Origin: Gracilaria domingensis
Taxonomy: Eukaryota; Rhodophyta; Florideophyceae; Gracilariales; Gracilariaceae
Direction: 5' to 3'
Assembly: GCA_022539475.1 (NCBI GenBank)
Contig: VCMS01000382.1
Coordinates: forward strand, 1-64,000
DNA length: 64,000 bases
The position numbers were made by a program, and so were the translations under genes. Under the pieces are notes generated by a model. It was not told the origin of the DNA and ran no database searches. It worked only from the letters and a program-made list of their open reading frames with translations. Below, piece by piece: positions 11,501 to 19,689 of the stretch. Position 1 is the first letter of the stretch, and every line of letters begins with the position of its first letter.

Positions 11501-11926
11501 GCTTCCTCTTGCAATCATGTATATGGCGAAGGTGTTCTTGGTGTTTCCTGCAGTCGTTTTGCCGAATACGCAATTCAGATCGACTGCAGAGATCCGGGAT
11601 TCTCGCAAACGACGGAAATGGACAGCGGAATGAAGGCTGTATACATCGTTCCTTACAAATTTTGCATTGGTGCATACATCAACCATTTTGATTACGACCA
11701 TCTCGATGAAGAGTATCAAGCTTCAAAGAATGATGAGCATTTCAAAAGGGTACATCTTCGTAAGCCAAACGTTGAGTTCAGGCTACTGAATGAACGAGTC
11801 ATTCACCCGCAGAGCCTAATCAATCCTTCTCTTGTTACAGTGGTTGCATCCCAAACTATTAACCCTGGCGATGAACTGTTTGCCAACTATGACAAGCATG
11901 ATTTTGTGACTAGTACATCCAAATAA
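8543..11926 (+). CDS. DNA amino-methyltransferase / SET-domain fusion protein (1127 aa)
   Basis: Residues 1-500 are unrecognised and include a basic nuclear-signal-like KRKRRK at 401-406. A beta-class N6-adenine/N4-cytosine methyltransferase follows: motif IV reads EPPYN at 532-536 (usually DPPY), an RPGG turn lies at 562-565, a long Asp/Ser/Glu insert covers about 592-625, motif X-like QKPIALMQELI lies at 746-756, and the AdoMet motif VDFFGGTFSTAIA at 767-779. This IV-then-I order is that of beta-class enzymes. The C-terminus is a SET domain: GNGVFA at 949-954, KGERVCSYYG near 960-969, AYINHF near 1044-1049, PNVEF near 1075 and GDELFANYD at 1109-1117. The inferred role is DNA base methylation plus lysine methylation in the nucleus. 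The copy at 35,702-39,082 differs by 3 bases near 11,490-11,520, changing about ten residues inside SET. Confidence 0.85.
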   Translation: MQRRQPKMSKMAQAVALIIACRDEWHRQNPEETVRNKLFGSFKKWLVSLEETRRSSSTVTPMPSPVRQLFSLLFGGNDTNNYALSSFKAKFNNQAMEFYRIAFAADFRDGETDERVRSLILFLCNKPELRFAFTTLLTPFFTASPFNPSKPPIRAQRSVFRTNYSTRFEQMLYITALAHALNSRPSIPKLSTVGRMEAQRIGKAVQIITRGWDVFSAFLGFRSIEDLSFSYLTIDASELKYKVVESRNTGFVPSSRKSSLNIPPKLSNSKDDIDTIPFALNEETDKHIRTFLHDFLSDIYGSVEQSSLYTAPEEEPYPPFENFKPLNVQNEGPSGSSESPYSQLGRLPNRFQNLSVNMTLTIKMAVSTIQGGVSHQVLTGGQDELPLRRRPSDSDISLQPKRKRRKVVPSRSRTLPALEGESLNSTGLAPLLASSTTPVDSGLRRRSLARLLETRKTPAFEGSGQATQSGSDSSLQTAGNKDELLEAFKTLESEMESQCVIMDIEFEKFSEELELLFAEAKVLGNTQFICIEPPYNKLNADHEKLSYKQMRKVVRLIGRLLRPGGHAIILCPFSEASTWIELCQTSGKNSANSDEDESDDDEDDDDESEESDDSDDSASSSESSSPEADQNATNPAFTVDPTPIVLSWHPSSNKNNASRRSSSLLVDMNEYAVHLKKNGLAQEEEGRMVNTHKNFNYVGSSFPPWKNQVNNIKDIAPHEQVRVLAQSSGQAVNPNKRKTNLLRPEQKPIALMQELISRYTQPGDIVVDFFGGTFSTAIAPFSLPQHRRFFGCEKDRSCYAAARINLLLAFARTIVSRTNDIQPSPAMFQVCSMLVKDMHSLNLRNVPLPGNISIRNTKTSGSFAKGKKWRPPSDYPPYQAFPAHILTSLGSLWNDVSFIKTSTGTAFQAWPRPYQGLLQQVDIPNLLVIDGAANNLFTAKSTIKHPFAGNGVFASKSFSKGERVCSYYGTIVYHNLNARHNSPASSASSCNHVYGEGVLGVSCSRFAEYAIQIDCRDPGFSQTTEMDSGMKAVYIVPYKFCIGAYINHFDYDHLDEEYQASKNDEHFKRVHLRKPNVEFRLLNERVIHPQSLINPSLVTVVASQTINPGDELFANYDKHDFVTSTSK

Positions 11927-12249
11927 ATGATGGCTACCATTCTATTCTACTTACATAATATCTAAAGGATAGAGTTCACTCGCTACCAAAGTTGTGATGC
12001 GAACCCATCAAAACTGGCGCGTAGAAATGATTATACGTTTTGCAGAGAAGAACCTAACGTAGTCCAATTACTTCTTCCAGTACGATCATTCGAATACATG
12101 TACGCATTGTTAGCATTCTCGACATCAAAATCGAACGACTACGTCGGGGGTCCTAGACGATTTGATTGATTTAATTCACGGGAAGTACTCAAGCAATTGG
12201 TGCATATCTTGCTACATGGATACATTCTTGACATGAAAATTGTATGTAT

Positions 12250-12272
12250 CATAGATTCACAATGAATCTATG
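12250..12272. repeat. Perfect short hairpin
   Basis: The arms CATAGATTCA and TGAATCTATG flank the loop CAA. The hairpin is duplicated in the right arm near 35,357-35,379. Confidence 0.85.
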
Positions 12273-12374
12273 CTCGGCGCTGTGGCGGTTTGGCTCGGCG
12301 ATGTCTTTCGGTGTACTGTCGTACATGAAGTCACTTTGAAATTGAGTCTACGGCGCTGTGGCGGGCTGGCGAAG

Positions 12375-12516
12375 GGATCCCCTAGCTCGCCGCCAGACAC
12401 GCCGCGGCAGCCCCTAAAAGTGAAGTAGACTCTATGTCAACGCGAGGATCCCCTAGCTCGCCGCCAGACACGCCGCGGCAGCCCCTAAAAGTGAAGTAGA
12501 CTCTATGTCAACGCGA
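12375..12516. repeat. 71-bp exact tandem duplication
   Basis: Two consecutive identical 71-bp units each begin GGATCCCCTAGCTCGCC and end TCAACGCGA. The same pair is present in the right arm at about 35,113-35,254, so it predates or was copied with the inverted duplication. Confidence 0.95.
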
Positions 12517-12543
12517 GTTCATGTATACCGAACGACATCGACG

Positions 12544-12676
12544 GATGTGCTGATTTGCGGCGAAGCCAGTAGAATGCCATAGAAAGATGTCTTGAGTCGC
12601 GGCTGCGGCGGAGGTGCTGGGGTGTCGTAGAAAGATGTGCTGAGTTGCGGCGAAGGCGTGGGATGGGATGCTATAT
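12544..12676. repeat. Degenerate ~48-bp tandem triplicate
   Basis: Three units each start GATGTGCTGA or a close variant, continue with TTGCGGCGAAG or a variant and, in the first two, end in TAGAAA. Unit spacing is about 48-49 bp. The composition is GC-rich and non-coding. Confidence 0.7.
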
Positions 12677-12758
12677 CGAGGATTACGTAGGATCTAAAGC
12701 CTGTGCACACCCTGACTGAGTTTCAGAAGTTTACAAGTGTAGAGTAGCATTTCGGACT

Positions 12759-12767
12759 AATATAAAA
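12759..12767 (+). promoter_or_regulatory. TATA-box candidate for the 599-aa gene
   Basis: AATATAAAA lies about 260 bp upstream of the ATG at 13,025. The distance implies a long leader or another start. It is duplicated at about 34,862-34,870. Confidence 0.4.
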
Positions 12768-13024
12768 CCTGGAACTATCGTCTAGGACACATGAATTATA
12801 CACGTGTAAAAGAACGGCGTTCTTCGCCACGCAAATCTTACATATACCACGTGCTTGAAATCCGGTACTCTTCAGCCGATTCCATCTCTATAACAAGGGG
12901 CAATCTCTCCAACTTTTCTTTACTTCCTTGTCTTTGTATACCATTCCTCTCCTTCATTTTCGTTACAACGCTCTGAATATCCGTCCTTCTATTGTCTCGC
13001 TTCGGCTTGATTGTCCGCAACGAA

Positions 13025-14824
13025 ATGCTTTGCCAGCTACGAGATGTTCGCGGGACGAATACACGGGTTCGACTCGGCTTTCTTCTCCAATATGACGATA
13101 AGATTCGCACGACCTCTGAACTCACCTACCCGTGTTGCGCATCATTTTCTTTGAACATGAAAAGAGTACTGCGCGGTGAGAGCTTTCCGTCAATGATATT
13201 CATCTCGTTTGGCGAGTCTGGTACTCTTACTTTCTTTACTGGATACGTTAAGAAAACCGTTCTGGGTTTACGATTCATCTCAAGATTAACCGCATCGGAT
13301 ACCGAAATCTTCGAAATGGAATTTTCGGGCCTAGAGGACAGCAACAAACAAATCTTGGATGAAGCTCTTAAGACGAAACCAGAATATCTACCGACTTTGG
13401 TACCGAAAACCGGGAAGTTTGAGCTTCAAATGGCATCGAGAGCCATTACGGAAGGCAATGTAAGCCCAGGAAACTCCTGCGCTAAGTATTGGTGTTCTTG
13501 CTTGGTGTTAAGCCGCATCATTTGTACTATGCAGCACGTTGCGGTGCTTTCTCACAAGGAAGATGATATGAGCAATTACGTTCCGGATTCTTTCGAAGTT
13601 GGTGTCGATTGTGGCCGCAGTAAGGGAATCGACTATTGGTGGATGTGGTACCCAAGCCCCAAACCATACTCACTTCGCTCATGGTTAGAGTACTTGAAAC
13701 ATGGAGAGGACTATGATTCCAGTTCTGTTGTTGAACATAGTCCTCTTCTTGAAGGCTTCTATCGTTTCCGAATCACTAAGTTTTTCAAGGACCGATCGCA
13801 CAAAATGGTTTCTATTCGCTTCGATGATGAGAGAAACTCGGAAGTAGATGCGTATCTAGATGAATTTGTGCGGACCGCAATGAAGAACAAAACGTTTTAC
13901 TTCTCTAACGAGAATGAAAATCGAACCAAACTCGTACTCTCACTTCCGATATGTCTATCGCTTCCGGAAGATCACACAATCGGTTTTCAAAAATTGGGAT
14001 TCGGTGGTCTAAGCCAGATGATTTCTGCCTTTTTACTTCCTCCTTGTAAGAAGAGTAATGTCACATTTGAAAACGTCGCTAGCGGCTACTATGGCCCAGT
14101 GCGCTCTGGGGCGATACAAAAGTCCATAACTGGGGAGAAGACGAAGACTGAGAAACTAAAAGTACCGAACTGGGCTTCGAATGTACTCTCCTACATTGAC
14201 AATGACTCCTTTGAGAATCTAGCATCGCTGGCAGACATGGATATTGTGGAAGATTTTAAGATTCCAGGATTCCCGTGCTTGGCTCCCGACGAAGAAGATC
14301 AGTCTGTGCAGGAAGGGGTAGACCGCTCTCCGACAGGTGATGATAAAATCGTGAGCGGTGACGAAGGCAAGAAAAAAGCAACGGCCTCCGGAGAAGAAAC
14401 TCGTGTTGCACACAAAGATTCTGGAAGCAAAAGTCAAACCCCTGAGCCTGAACCTATCATCTGTGATCCTCAGGTTGCAGAATCCAAACCATTCTCTCGT
14501 GATTCTACGGCAGATGGAACCGCAAAACCTCCTCGCCTTCGATCCGTTAGATTTGACCTCAAGGAGAATAAATCTTCTGGGAGACCTTCAAAACAAGTGA
14601 GTGAGGATCATGCTGGTAAGGTGAAACAAGGCAGTGGCACAAAAGGGCGTGAGGATATGAAAGGTTCGGAGAAGAATAAAAAAGCTGAAGGCGGTATGGA
14701 AGTGGCAAACGTGGACGGGGATGAAGATTCGGAGGTTGCTTTTGATGCGTTTAATGAAGAAAGCACTAATAAGCTGAAGGAAAACATACGTAATTTGAAG
14801 CGTAACAAAAACAAATCGAAGTAA
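13025..14824 (+). CDS. Orphan WYPxxxP-family protein (599 aa), paralogue 1
   Basis: I do not recognise the fold. The protein belongs to a family of three in this island (with 14,839-16,137 and 20,694-21,914). Shared landmarks are SFPSMIFIS followed by TGYVKK at about 53-77, WMWYPSPKP at about 206-214 with LRSWL after it, a GFYRFRI block at about 246, and a G.YGPVRS block near 365. The last 180 residues are charged, low-complexity and probably disordered. The frame is open back to a TTG at 12,992, but the first ATG is 13,025. It is convergent with the 432-aa gene; their stop codons are 14 bp apart. The right copy (32,807-34,604) is frame-disrupted. Confidence 0.75.
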   Translation: MLCQLRDVRGTNTRVRLGFLLQYDDKIRTTSELTYPCCASFSLNMKRVLRGESFPSMIFISFGESGTLTFFTGYVKKTVLGLRFISRLTASDTEIFEMEFSGLEDSNKQILDEALKTKPEYLPTLVPKTGKFELQMASRAITEGNVSPGNSCAKYWCSCLVLSRIICTMQHVAVLSHKEDDMSNYVPDSFEVGVDCGRSKGIDYWWMWYPSPKPYSLRSWLEYLKHGEDYDSSSVVEHSPLLEGFYRFRITKFFKDRSHKMVSIRFDDERNSEVDAYLDEFVRTAMKNKTFYFSNENENRTKLVLSLPICLSLPEDHTIGFQKLGFGGLSQMISAFLLPPCKKSNVTFENVASGYYGPVRSGAIQKSITGEKTKTEKLKVPNWASNVLSYIDNDSFENLASLADMDIVEDFKIPGFPCLAPDEEDQSVQEGVDRSPTGDDKIVSGDEGKKKATASGEETRVAHKDSGSKSQTPEPEPIICDPQVAESKPFSRDSTADGTAKPPRLRSVRFDLKENKSSGRPSKQVSEDHAGKVKQGSGTKGREDMKGSEKNKKAEGGMEVANVDGDEDSEVAFDAFNEESTNKLKENIRNLKRNKNKSK

Positions 14825-14838
14825 AGAAACACGGTGCT

Positions 14839-16137
14839 CTACTTCTTCACTTTTTTCCCCTTGTCATTAATGTTTTTTGTTGGGGCTGAACGCTTTCGGT
14901 CGGCACCGGGCACCATCTTCAACGCAAATGTAAGATCCACCATTTCCTTTATGTTTGCCGATGAATCTTGCTTTAGCTTGTTCACAATGGTATTCGGCAG
15001 CTTCCTCTTCCCAGGATCACTATCTTTTTCAAACTTTTTGATCTCGTCTCCAGAGATCTTTGAGCGTATCGGTCCGTAAATTCCGTTCGGAATAAGGTCG
15101 GATGGAAAAATGACCAGATCCACCAAAGATTGGAGTCCTGAAGAACCCCAAGCATTTACCCCTTTGCATCCTTTATCATTCTCGAAGCGGATATGAAGCG
15201 GGATTGCGTGAGTTATTCTAGCTCTCTTGTGCCACTTTTCGTTAACAAACGCTCCTTTCACACTACTCCCGAAGACCAAATAAGCTTCCGATGTGCAATT
15301 ATTCTCATCAGAATATTGCAGGGTGCATAGTTCTCCATTATTTTTGTCCTCTGATTGAGAGATTCGTACCAAATAGAACCCTCCGAGGACCGGATGCAGC
15401 TCAGTTTCGGCAAACTCGACCTCTTTCCTTTCCAAAACTTCTCTCGCTCCAAGAAATAGTATGAATTTCGTTAGGATCATGGGCCTTGCAGACGGATACC
15501 AGCACCAAAATATATCCTCCTGCCTCTCGTCTGTAGACGAAGTTAATGGTTTTGAGAGCAAGAATTTCTTTTTGGCTCTCTCGTCCATTTTCATGAAGTG
15601 AATAACAGCAACTGTTACCTGAGCGTACCGCAAAGCTAGTCCTGCGACCCAGCTTTCTTGGAGACGTTTCCCGGGTATGCCTGACTCAGAGGATTTATAT
15701 TTCTCTGATATTTTCAACGGAACTTCCTCAACTGTGTTCCTCTCGGCCTTGAGAATCAGTCCTTTCTCTGGAATCCCAGGCTTGCTAGCCGCAGCCAAAA
15801 GCATATCGTTCTCCTTCTCGTATGTGAAGTTCACGATTCCATTCTTCATCACTTCTTCGTCCACCTCAAAAAGGAAGGCAGCGCCATCTTTTCTTAGATA
15901 GCCCGTCACACAGAGAATGACCTTGGCATCCAAAGCACTAATGAACACCATGTGTGGAAAGGATTGCCCAATACTCAGTTTCTTGAACTCCTCGTTCAAT
16001 GAAAGAGACTCTGGTGTATCGGCATGATTATCTGGAGCCGGATCTCTGTAATAGAGAAGAAGACCGGGGACCAAAGCAGTCGATGAATCCTTACCATCAT
16101 CTTCCATGGCGTAGGTGAACTTCACGGTTGCAAACAT
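14839..16137 (-). CDS. Orphan WYPxxxP-family protein (432 aa), paralogue 2
   Basis: This is a paralogue of the 599-aa protein but lacks most of its disordered tail. Shared blocks are SFPHMVFIS at about 59-67 with TGYLRK after it, FWCWYPSARP at about 210-219, GGFYLVRIS, and NGIYGPIRSKI near 357. The C-terminus is lysine-rich. The frame opens at a GTG (16,272), but the first ATG is at 16,137 and the shorter N-terminus aligns better with the paralogues. It is the only minus-strand gene in the island and shares a divergent upstream region with the 1040-aa gene. The right copy at 31,494-32,792 is intact and identical as far as I compared it. Function is unknown. Confidence 0.75.
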   Translation of the reverse strand: MFATVKFTYAMEDDGKDSSTALVPGLLLYYRDPAPDNHADTPESLSLNEEFKKLSIGQSFPHMVFISALDAKVILCVTGYLRKDGAAFLFEVDEEVMKNGIVNFTYEKENDMLLAAASKPGIPEKGLILKAERNTVEEVPLKISEKYKSSESGIPGKRLQESWVAGLALRYAQVTVAVIHFMKMDERAKKKFLLSKPLTSSTDERQEDIFWCWYPSARPMILTKFILFLGAREVLERKEVEFAETELHPVLGGFYLVRISQSEDKNNGELCTLQYSDENNCTSEAYLVFGSSVKGAFVNEKWHKRARITHAIPLHIRFENDKGCKGVNAWGSSGLQSLVDLVIFPSDLIPNGIYGPIRSKISGDEIKKFEKDSDPGKRKLPNTIVNKLKQDSSANIKEMVDLTFALKMVPGADRKRSAPTKNINDKGKKVKK

Positions 16138-16541
16138 GTCGAGAAGAGGATTTAGGAAGAAAATGCTATTGAACTCAAGACAGCTGATGGGAAATGGGAA
16201 TATTGGCAGTGAAGAGTGACGGGAATAGGGACGAAGAAGGAAGTAACGTGCGTTTACGTTACGAAGCCGCACTTTCCAAATTATTGCATATCATGTGTCA
16301 TGTGATATTTTTCGAGCTACTTGGCCTTCAATTTATGTTTTTCAACTCCACACCTGACCCCATTTTCATCCACGTGTACAATGTAGATCGACTGTAGCTA
16401 CCATACCAGTTCTATTGCCACCCAAACCTTACCCCGTTTTCCCTACTCCCTTTCAGTTCAAACGGTCAAAAAAGTAACACTCTTGATGCGTTCCTTACAT
16501 TCCCCTAGAGATTGAAGAGGTGTGCTTTTCATACACATAAC
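16138..16541. promoter_or_regulatory. Divergent promoter region
   Basis: About 400 bp separate the divergent starts of the 432-aa and 1040-aa genes, so both are probably driven from here. The stretch is AT-rich between 16,270 and 16,350 and contains CATGTGTCATGTGATAT. I see no clear TATA box. Confidence 0.45.
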
Positions 16542-19500
16542 ATGGTCAGAGCTCTCTTTTCACTCCAACAACTACAATGTATCGAATTATCGTCCCGTCA
16601 TTCTGCTCTACGCCCGATTGATGAAGCTGCAGTTGCCGTATTGAAGGATAAAATTGTTAGCAATCAATTTCAAGTAAGGAGTGATGTCGAGCTGTTCGTA
16701 AGGATTGATTCTGGTCATCTGAAACACTTTCAACACATAAACATTGTGGATGCAAGAAAGGAGCACGAAATACTGAACCTTTCTCCGTCTCTTGATCGCG
16801 TCACTCACATTTTTGTATTTGATTCCATGGAAACTATGACAGGAATGACCCTTTGTGACGGAAGACACCAATTGATGGCCACTCTTCAGCACTGTATTGA
16901 AAGAGGCATGAATCTTCGGCACACTGGTCTCCTCGTTCACATTTTGCGAGACCTGCCAGTGGAAGACTGCATGCTTTTCTCGCTCCGAAATTCGCATGAC
17001 TCTCTGATTACTACTCCATGTCTGGTGGATACTCTTTCATATCTTACTAAAAAGAAGCTGAGTGTTTCGAACCAAGCCGACACAAGTCGTTTCGCGCAAA
17101 GGGCTGCAAAGCTCAAGCTTTCTCAAAAAGATGTTTTGTTCTTCAAGACCATTTGTGAAAGGTGTACGAAGGATGCATTGCGTTTTATGTGGGAACATCG
17201 TCGGTCTGCTTTATTTTCGTTCTCGGTCCTGCACACAAGTGGTACGAAGCGAAACTTTTTTTCCGTCTTTGACTTCTTCGGGACCAGAGTAAGGCTTCGA
17301 AGGGGTATACAGGGTCGCTTAGCAAAAAGTCTTTCCTGCTTTCCAAACGTGAAAAGAAACACACTGCAACTTTGCTTCCTTTCCGCTCTTGTATCTTCAA
17401 AGTACGTCCTTGAAAAGATGGTGTGCGTGAGGAAAACTAAGTTGGACATGAAGAGCAGCAGCAAGATATACGATCTGGTATCGAAGTCCTTCGTCGAATG
17501 TATTTCTGGTAACGCACAGAATTTCACATGTGACAGCCTAGATGTTTTATTCCTTGATGCCGCAAAGTATTCTTTCTGTACGGTAACGAACACCTGCAGT
17601 TTCCAAGAACTCGATCGAAACCTTCCCTCTCATTTGAAGTTAACAAAACGCAGGTTTGAAGGAATGAGAGACTCATCTAATGGCGAAAAAGTCGTGATGA
17701 ATCTTGATCATGCTGTAATGCGCTCTCTGAGACCCCATTTGCCAGGTTCTCAGCCCATCGACTTTATCTTCAACTGTACCCCATGGAAGGCTTTCAGAAA
17801 TGGAAGGATCAAAAGTGGAAAGCTTCACCTTGTGGTCCCGCAGGGAGTGTTACAAACTCTGCTAAACGTCCTTCGCAACTATTCGACCTCATCGCTCTTT
17901 CGTATTCTGGAAAGAAATCAGCCTTTTCAGATTAATATTGATGTATTAAGTGCCGAGCTTTCAAGGTATCTAGGTCTCTTGACACAAACAAAACCTCAAC
18001 TACTCTTGGGATATCCCAAGCATTTTTTACCGGTCCGTCTACGAATCAAACCTTCGATGGTACCCATCATTATCCTCAGCTCCGACAGTGAGCCAGAACA
18101 GGCAAACTGCAATGCTCAACGTTTTCCTTCGCGCTGTCGAAAACGAAAAGTGGCCCATGTGAACGCAGGCACAAGCAAATCCGTTCCAGCTAAACGAGCT
18201 AGAGATTCTCCGTGTCGAAGGTCCCAAGATGATACGAGGAAGAAGTCGAAGAGAACATTGGTGAACACCAGGAAAACGCGGTCCCGTAAGAGGATAAAGG
18301 TACAGAAGTTGGATGCAATGATAAAGTGCGCGACGAAGTGCCTGCACAAAGCCAGTCGACTGGTAAATCAATTCAACGTTTGGGCCCCATCATTACAAGA
18401 GGAAAGGATTTTCGCCCATTTGGATCCGGCTCCTTATTCCCCTTGCTTTCTCATCTTCGGACCCCAATTTGCAGTATTTGGGAAATCTTTGAGTACAGCG
18501 ACGGAGGAGGTTCAAGCCGCGGGGTATGATGTTCTAAAAGCGTTAAGGATACGGAACGGCCGACGTGCGCCTAATGATGATCTGCAGCAAAGCTTGGTTT
18601 CTAAATTTCCTTTTAAGGCTCGTTTTCAACTGATGAGGTCTTCTTGGAATGAAAGTATATCCCTGGATGACCCTTCGCACCTAATTTCCACCGTAGAAGT
18701 GTATTCGAAAAACCAAACACTACATCGGATCTCTCTCTTTGTGGATTCCAAAGAATCGAACAACTCAATGGAATCATTTCTTGGTAGTGTTCTTTCGAGC
18801 ATGACAATTGATCCCAAAACTACCATAGTCGACTTGACTGGGAACAATATTTCATTTCTAAGAATGGTTCTTGACAAAAAGCTTCACATTTACGAGTTTG
18901 GCAAGCTTTGGAAGCTGGAAATGGATCCCAATCGACAGAGCTTATTCGACGTTTTAAGGGAACATGTGCTAACGGAATGCAAGTGTGGTGGCCATTGTCT
19001 GGTAAACGATAAGAATGAGGCAACTCATAATGCGTTCCCCGAAAGTTTTCGAACTCGAAATACTTCAGGGAAATCGTTTTTCAAAGGCATAGGGTCGGAG
19101 GATTTGTATGGAGATTATCACCCTTTCGAACATCCCAGCATTCTTTTAGAAAATGAAGAAGCAATACAATGCACTGCAAAGTACAGGCATGATGGAACGC
19201 GTTTGGAACTCGGAGGGTTTCTCTCAAAAGAAGAATTCGATATGGCTCTATGCGACCGCAGAGAACGAGTTCCAATTGTATATCCGGTTAGTGCGATCGT
19301 CGATTCTGGAACTGCAAATCGAGAGATGAAAGGTTTTCTCTCTCCTTTTCACTTTCCTTTACTCTACGTAGCCGGAATCTTCCACAGACATTTCTATTTC
19401 TTTTTTCACAACGACAGTATGGCATCGCGATTCAATTCAAACACGCATGCTTCTGTGACTTTTGAAAGTTTTGAAGAATTTCATAATGACCTGAGTGAGC

Positions 19501-19664
19501 TTTACGAAGAAGGAATGTCCTTCTTTAGCACACCAAACAATGCTTTAATCATTCCGACACTCAACCCGAAGAAACTGCGTGAGACAAAAGATATCTTTCA
19601 GTGCAAAAAGTGTGGTGCTGTTGAATTGTTCGTTCAATACGGAAATTCTTATTCTCTAGAGTAA
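16542..19664 (+). CDS. ParB-like domain protein with SUMO-interaction-like motif (1040 aa)
   Basis: The frame opens at a TTG (16,512); I take the ATG at 16,542. Residues about 20-170 form a ParB/sulfiredoxin-like domain with the core TLCDGRHQLMATL at about 103-115, followed by an SLRNSHDS segment like that after ParB cores. The related protein at 40,240-44,649 has LIDGRHRFVAL at the same place. At about 509-516 IIILSSDSE matches the hydrophobic-acidic SUMO-interacting motif, followed by an Arg/Lys-rich stretch to about 600 that fits nuclear targeting. Near the C-terminus there are possible zinc ligands: CKCGGHC at 813-819 and CKKC at 1021-1024. The large middle and end are unrecognised. The right copy is truncated by the N gap. 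Confidence 0.75.
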   Translation: MVRALFSLQQLQCIELSSRHSALRPIDEAAVAVLKDKIVSNQFQVRSDVELFVRIDSGHLKHFQHINIVDARKEHEILNLSPSLDRVTHIFVFDSMETMTGMTLCDGRHQLMATLQHCIERGMNLRHTGLLVHILRDLPVEDCMLFSLRNSHDSLITTPCLVDTLSYLTKKKLSVSNQADTSRFAQRAAKLKLSQKDVLFFKTICERCTKDALRFMWEHRRSALFSFSVLHTSGTKRNFFSVFDFFGTRVRLRRGIQGRLAKSLSCFPNVKRNTLQLCFLSALVSSKYVLEKMVCVRKTKLDMKSSSKIYDLVSKSFVECISGNAQNFTCDSLDVLFLDAAKYSFCTVTNTCSFQELDRNLPSHLKLTKRRFEGMRDSSNGEKVVMNLDHAVMRSLRPHLPGSQPIDFIFNCTPWKAFRNGRIKSGKLHLVVPQGVLQTLLNVLRNYSTSSLFRILERNQPFQINIDVLSAELSRYLGLLTQTKPQLLLGYPKHFLPVRLRIKPSMVPIIILSSDSEPEQANCNAQRFPSRCRKRKVAHVNAGTSKSVPAKRARDSPCRRSQDDTRKKSKRTLVNTRKTRSRKRIKVQKLDAMIKCATKCLHKASRLVNQFNVWAPSLQEERIFAHLDPAPYSPCFLIFGPQFAVFGKSLSTATEEVQAAGYDVLKALRIRNGRRAPNDDLQQSLVSKFPFKARFQLMRSSWNESISLDDPSHLISTVEVYSKNQTLHRISLFVDSKESNNSMESFLGSVLSSMTIDPKTTIVDLTGNNISFLRMVLDKKLHIYEFGKLWKLEMDPNRQSLFDVLREHVLTECKCGGHCLVNDKNEATHNAFPESFRTRNTSGKSFFKGIGSEDLYGDYHPFEHPSILLENEEAIQCTAKYRHDGTRLELGGFLSKEEFDMALCDRRERVPIVYPVSAIVDSGTANREMKGFLSPFHFPLLYVAGIFHRHFYFFFHNDSMASRFNSNTHASVTFESFEEFHNDLSELYEEGMSFFSTPNNALIIPTLNPKKLRETKDIFQCKKCGAVELFVQYGNSYSLE

Positions 19665-19689
19665 AATGGTAGAGATTTCCTTGCCTCCA

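Larger units (their letters stand above)
11927..13024. other. Structured, GC-rich intergenic region
   Basis: There is no gene in this 1.1-kb gap between two plus-strand genes. It holds a perfect 10-bp hairpin (12,250-12,272, CATAGATTCA with loop CAA), a 71-bp exact tandem pair (12,375-12,516), a degenerate ~48-bp triplicate (about 12,544-12,676) and a TATA box at 12,759. Repeats of GGCGCTGTGGCGG also occur. The density of structure suggests a regulatory or replication role, but that is inference. Confidence 0.6.
1..18637. repeat. Left arm of a giant inverted repeat
   Basis: This whole stretch reappears in inverted order at 28,985-47,614. The anchors are ATG 8543 with 39,082, ATG 16,542 with 31,089 and ATG 16,137 with 31,494. 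Most differences I saw are one-base length changes in homopolymers; substitutions are rare (for example 848/46,766 and 8091/39,534). The repeat runs past the left edge of the window, so its outer end is unknown. Its inner end is set only by the N gap facing the right arm. Confidence 0.95.

Noticed and set aside
12992-13024. Start of the 599-aa gene at a TTG (also TTG 16,512 and 23,083; GTG 16,272, 60,217 and 22,694)
   Set aside because: Non-ATG starts are not expected here; the first ATG in frame was used in each case.
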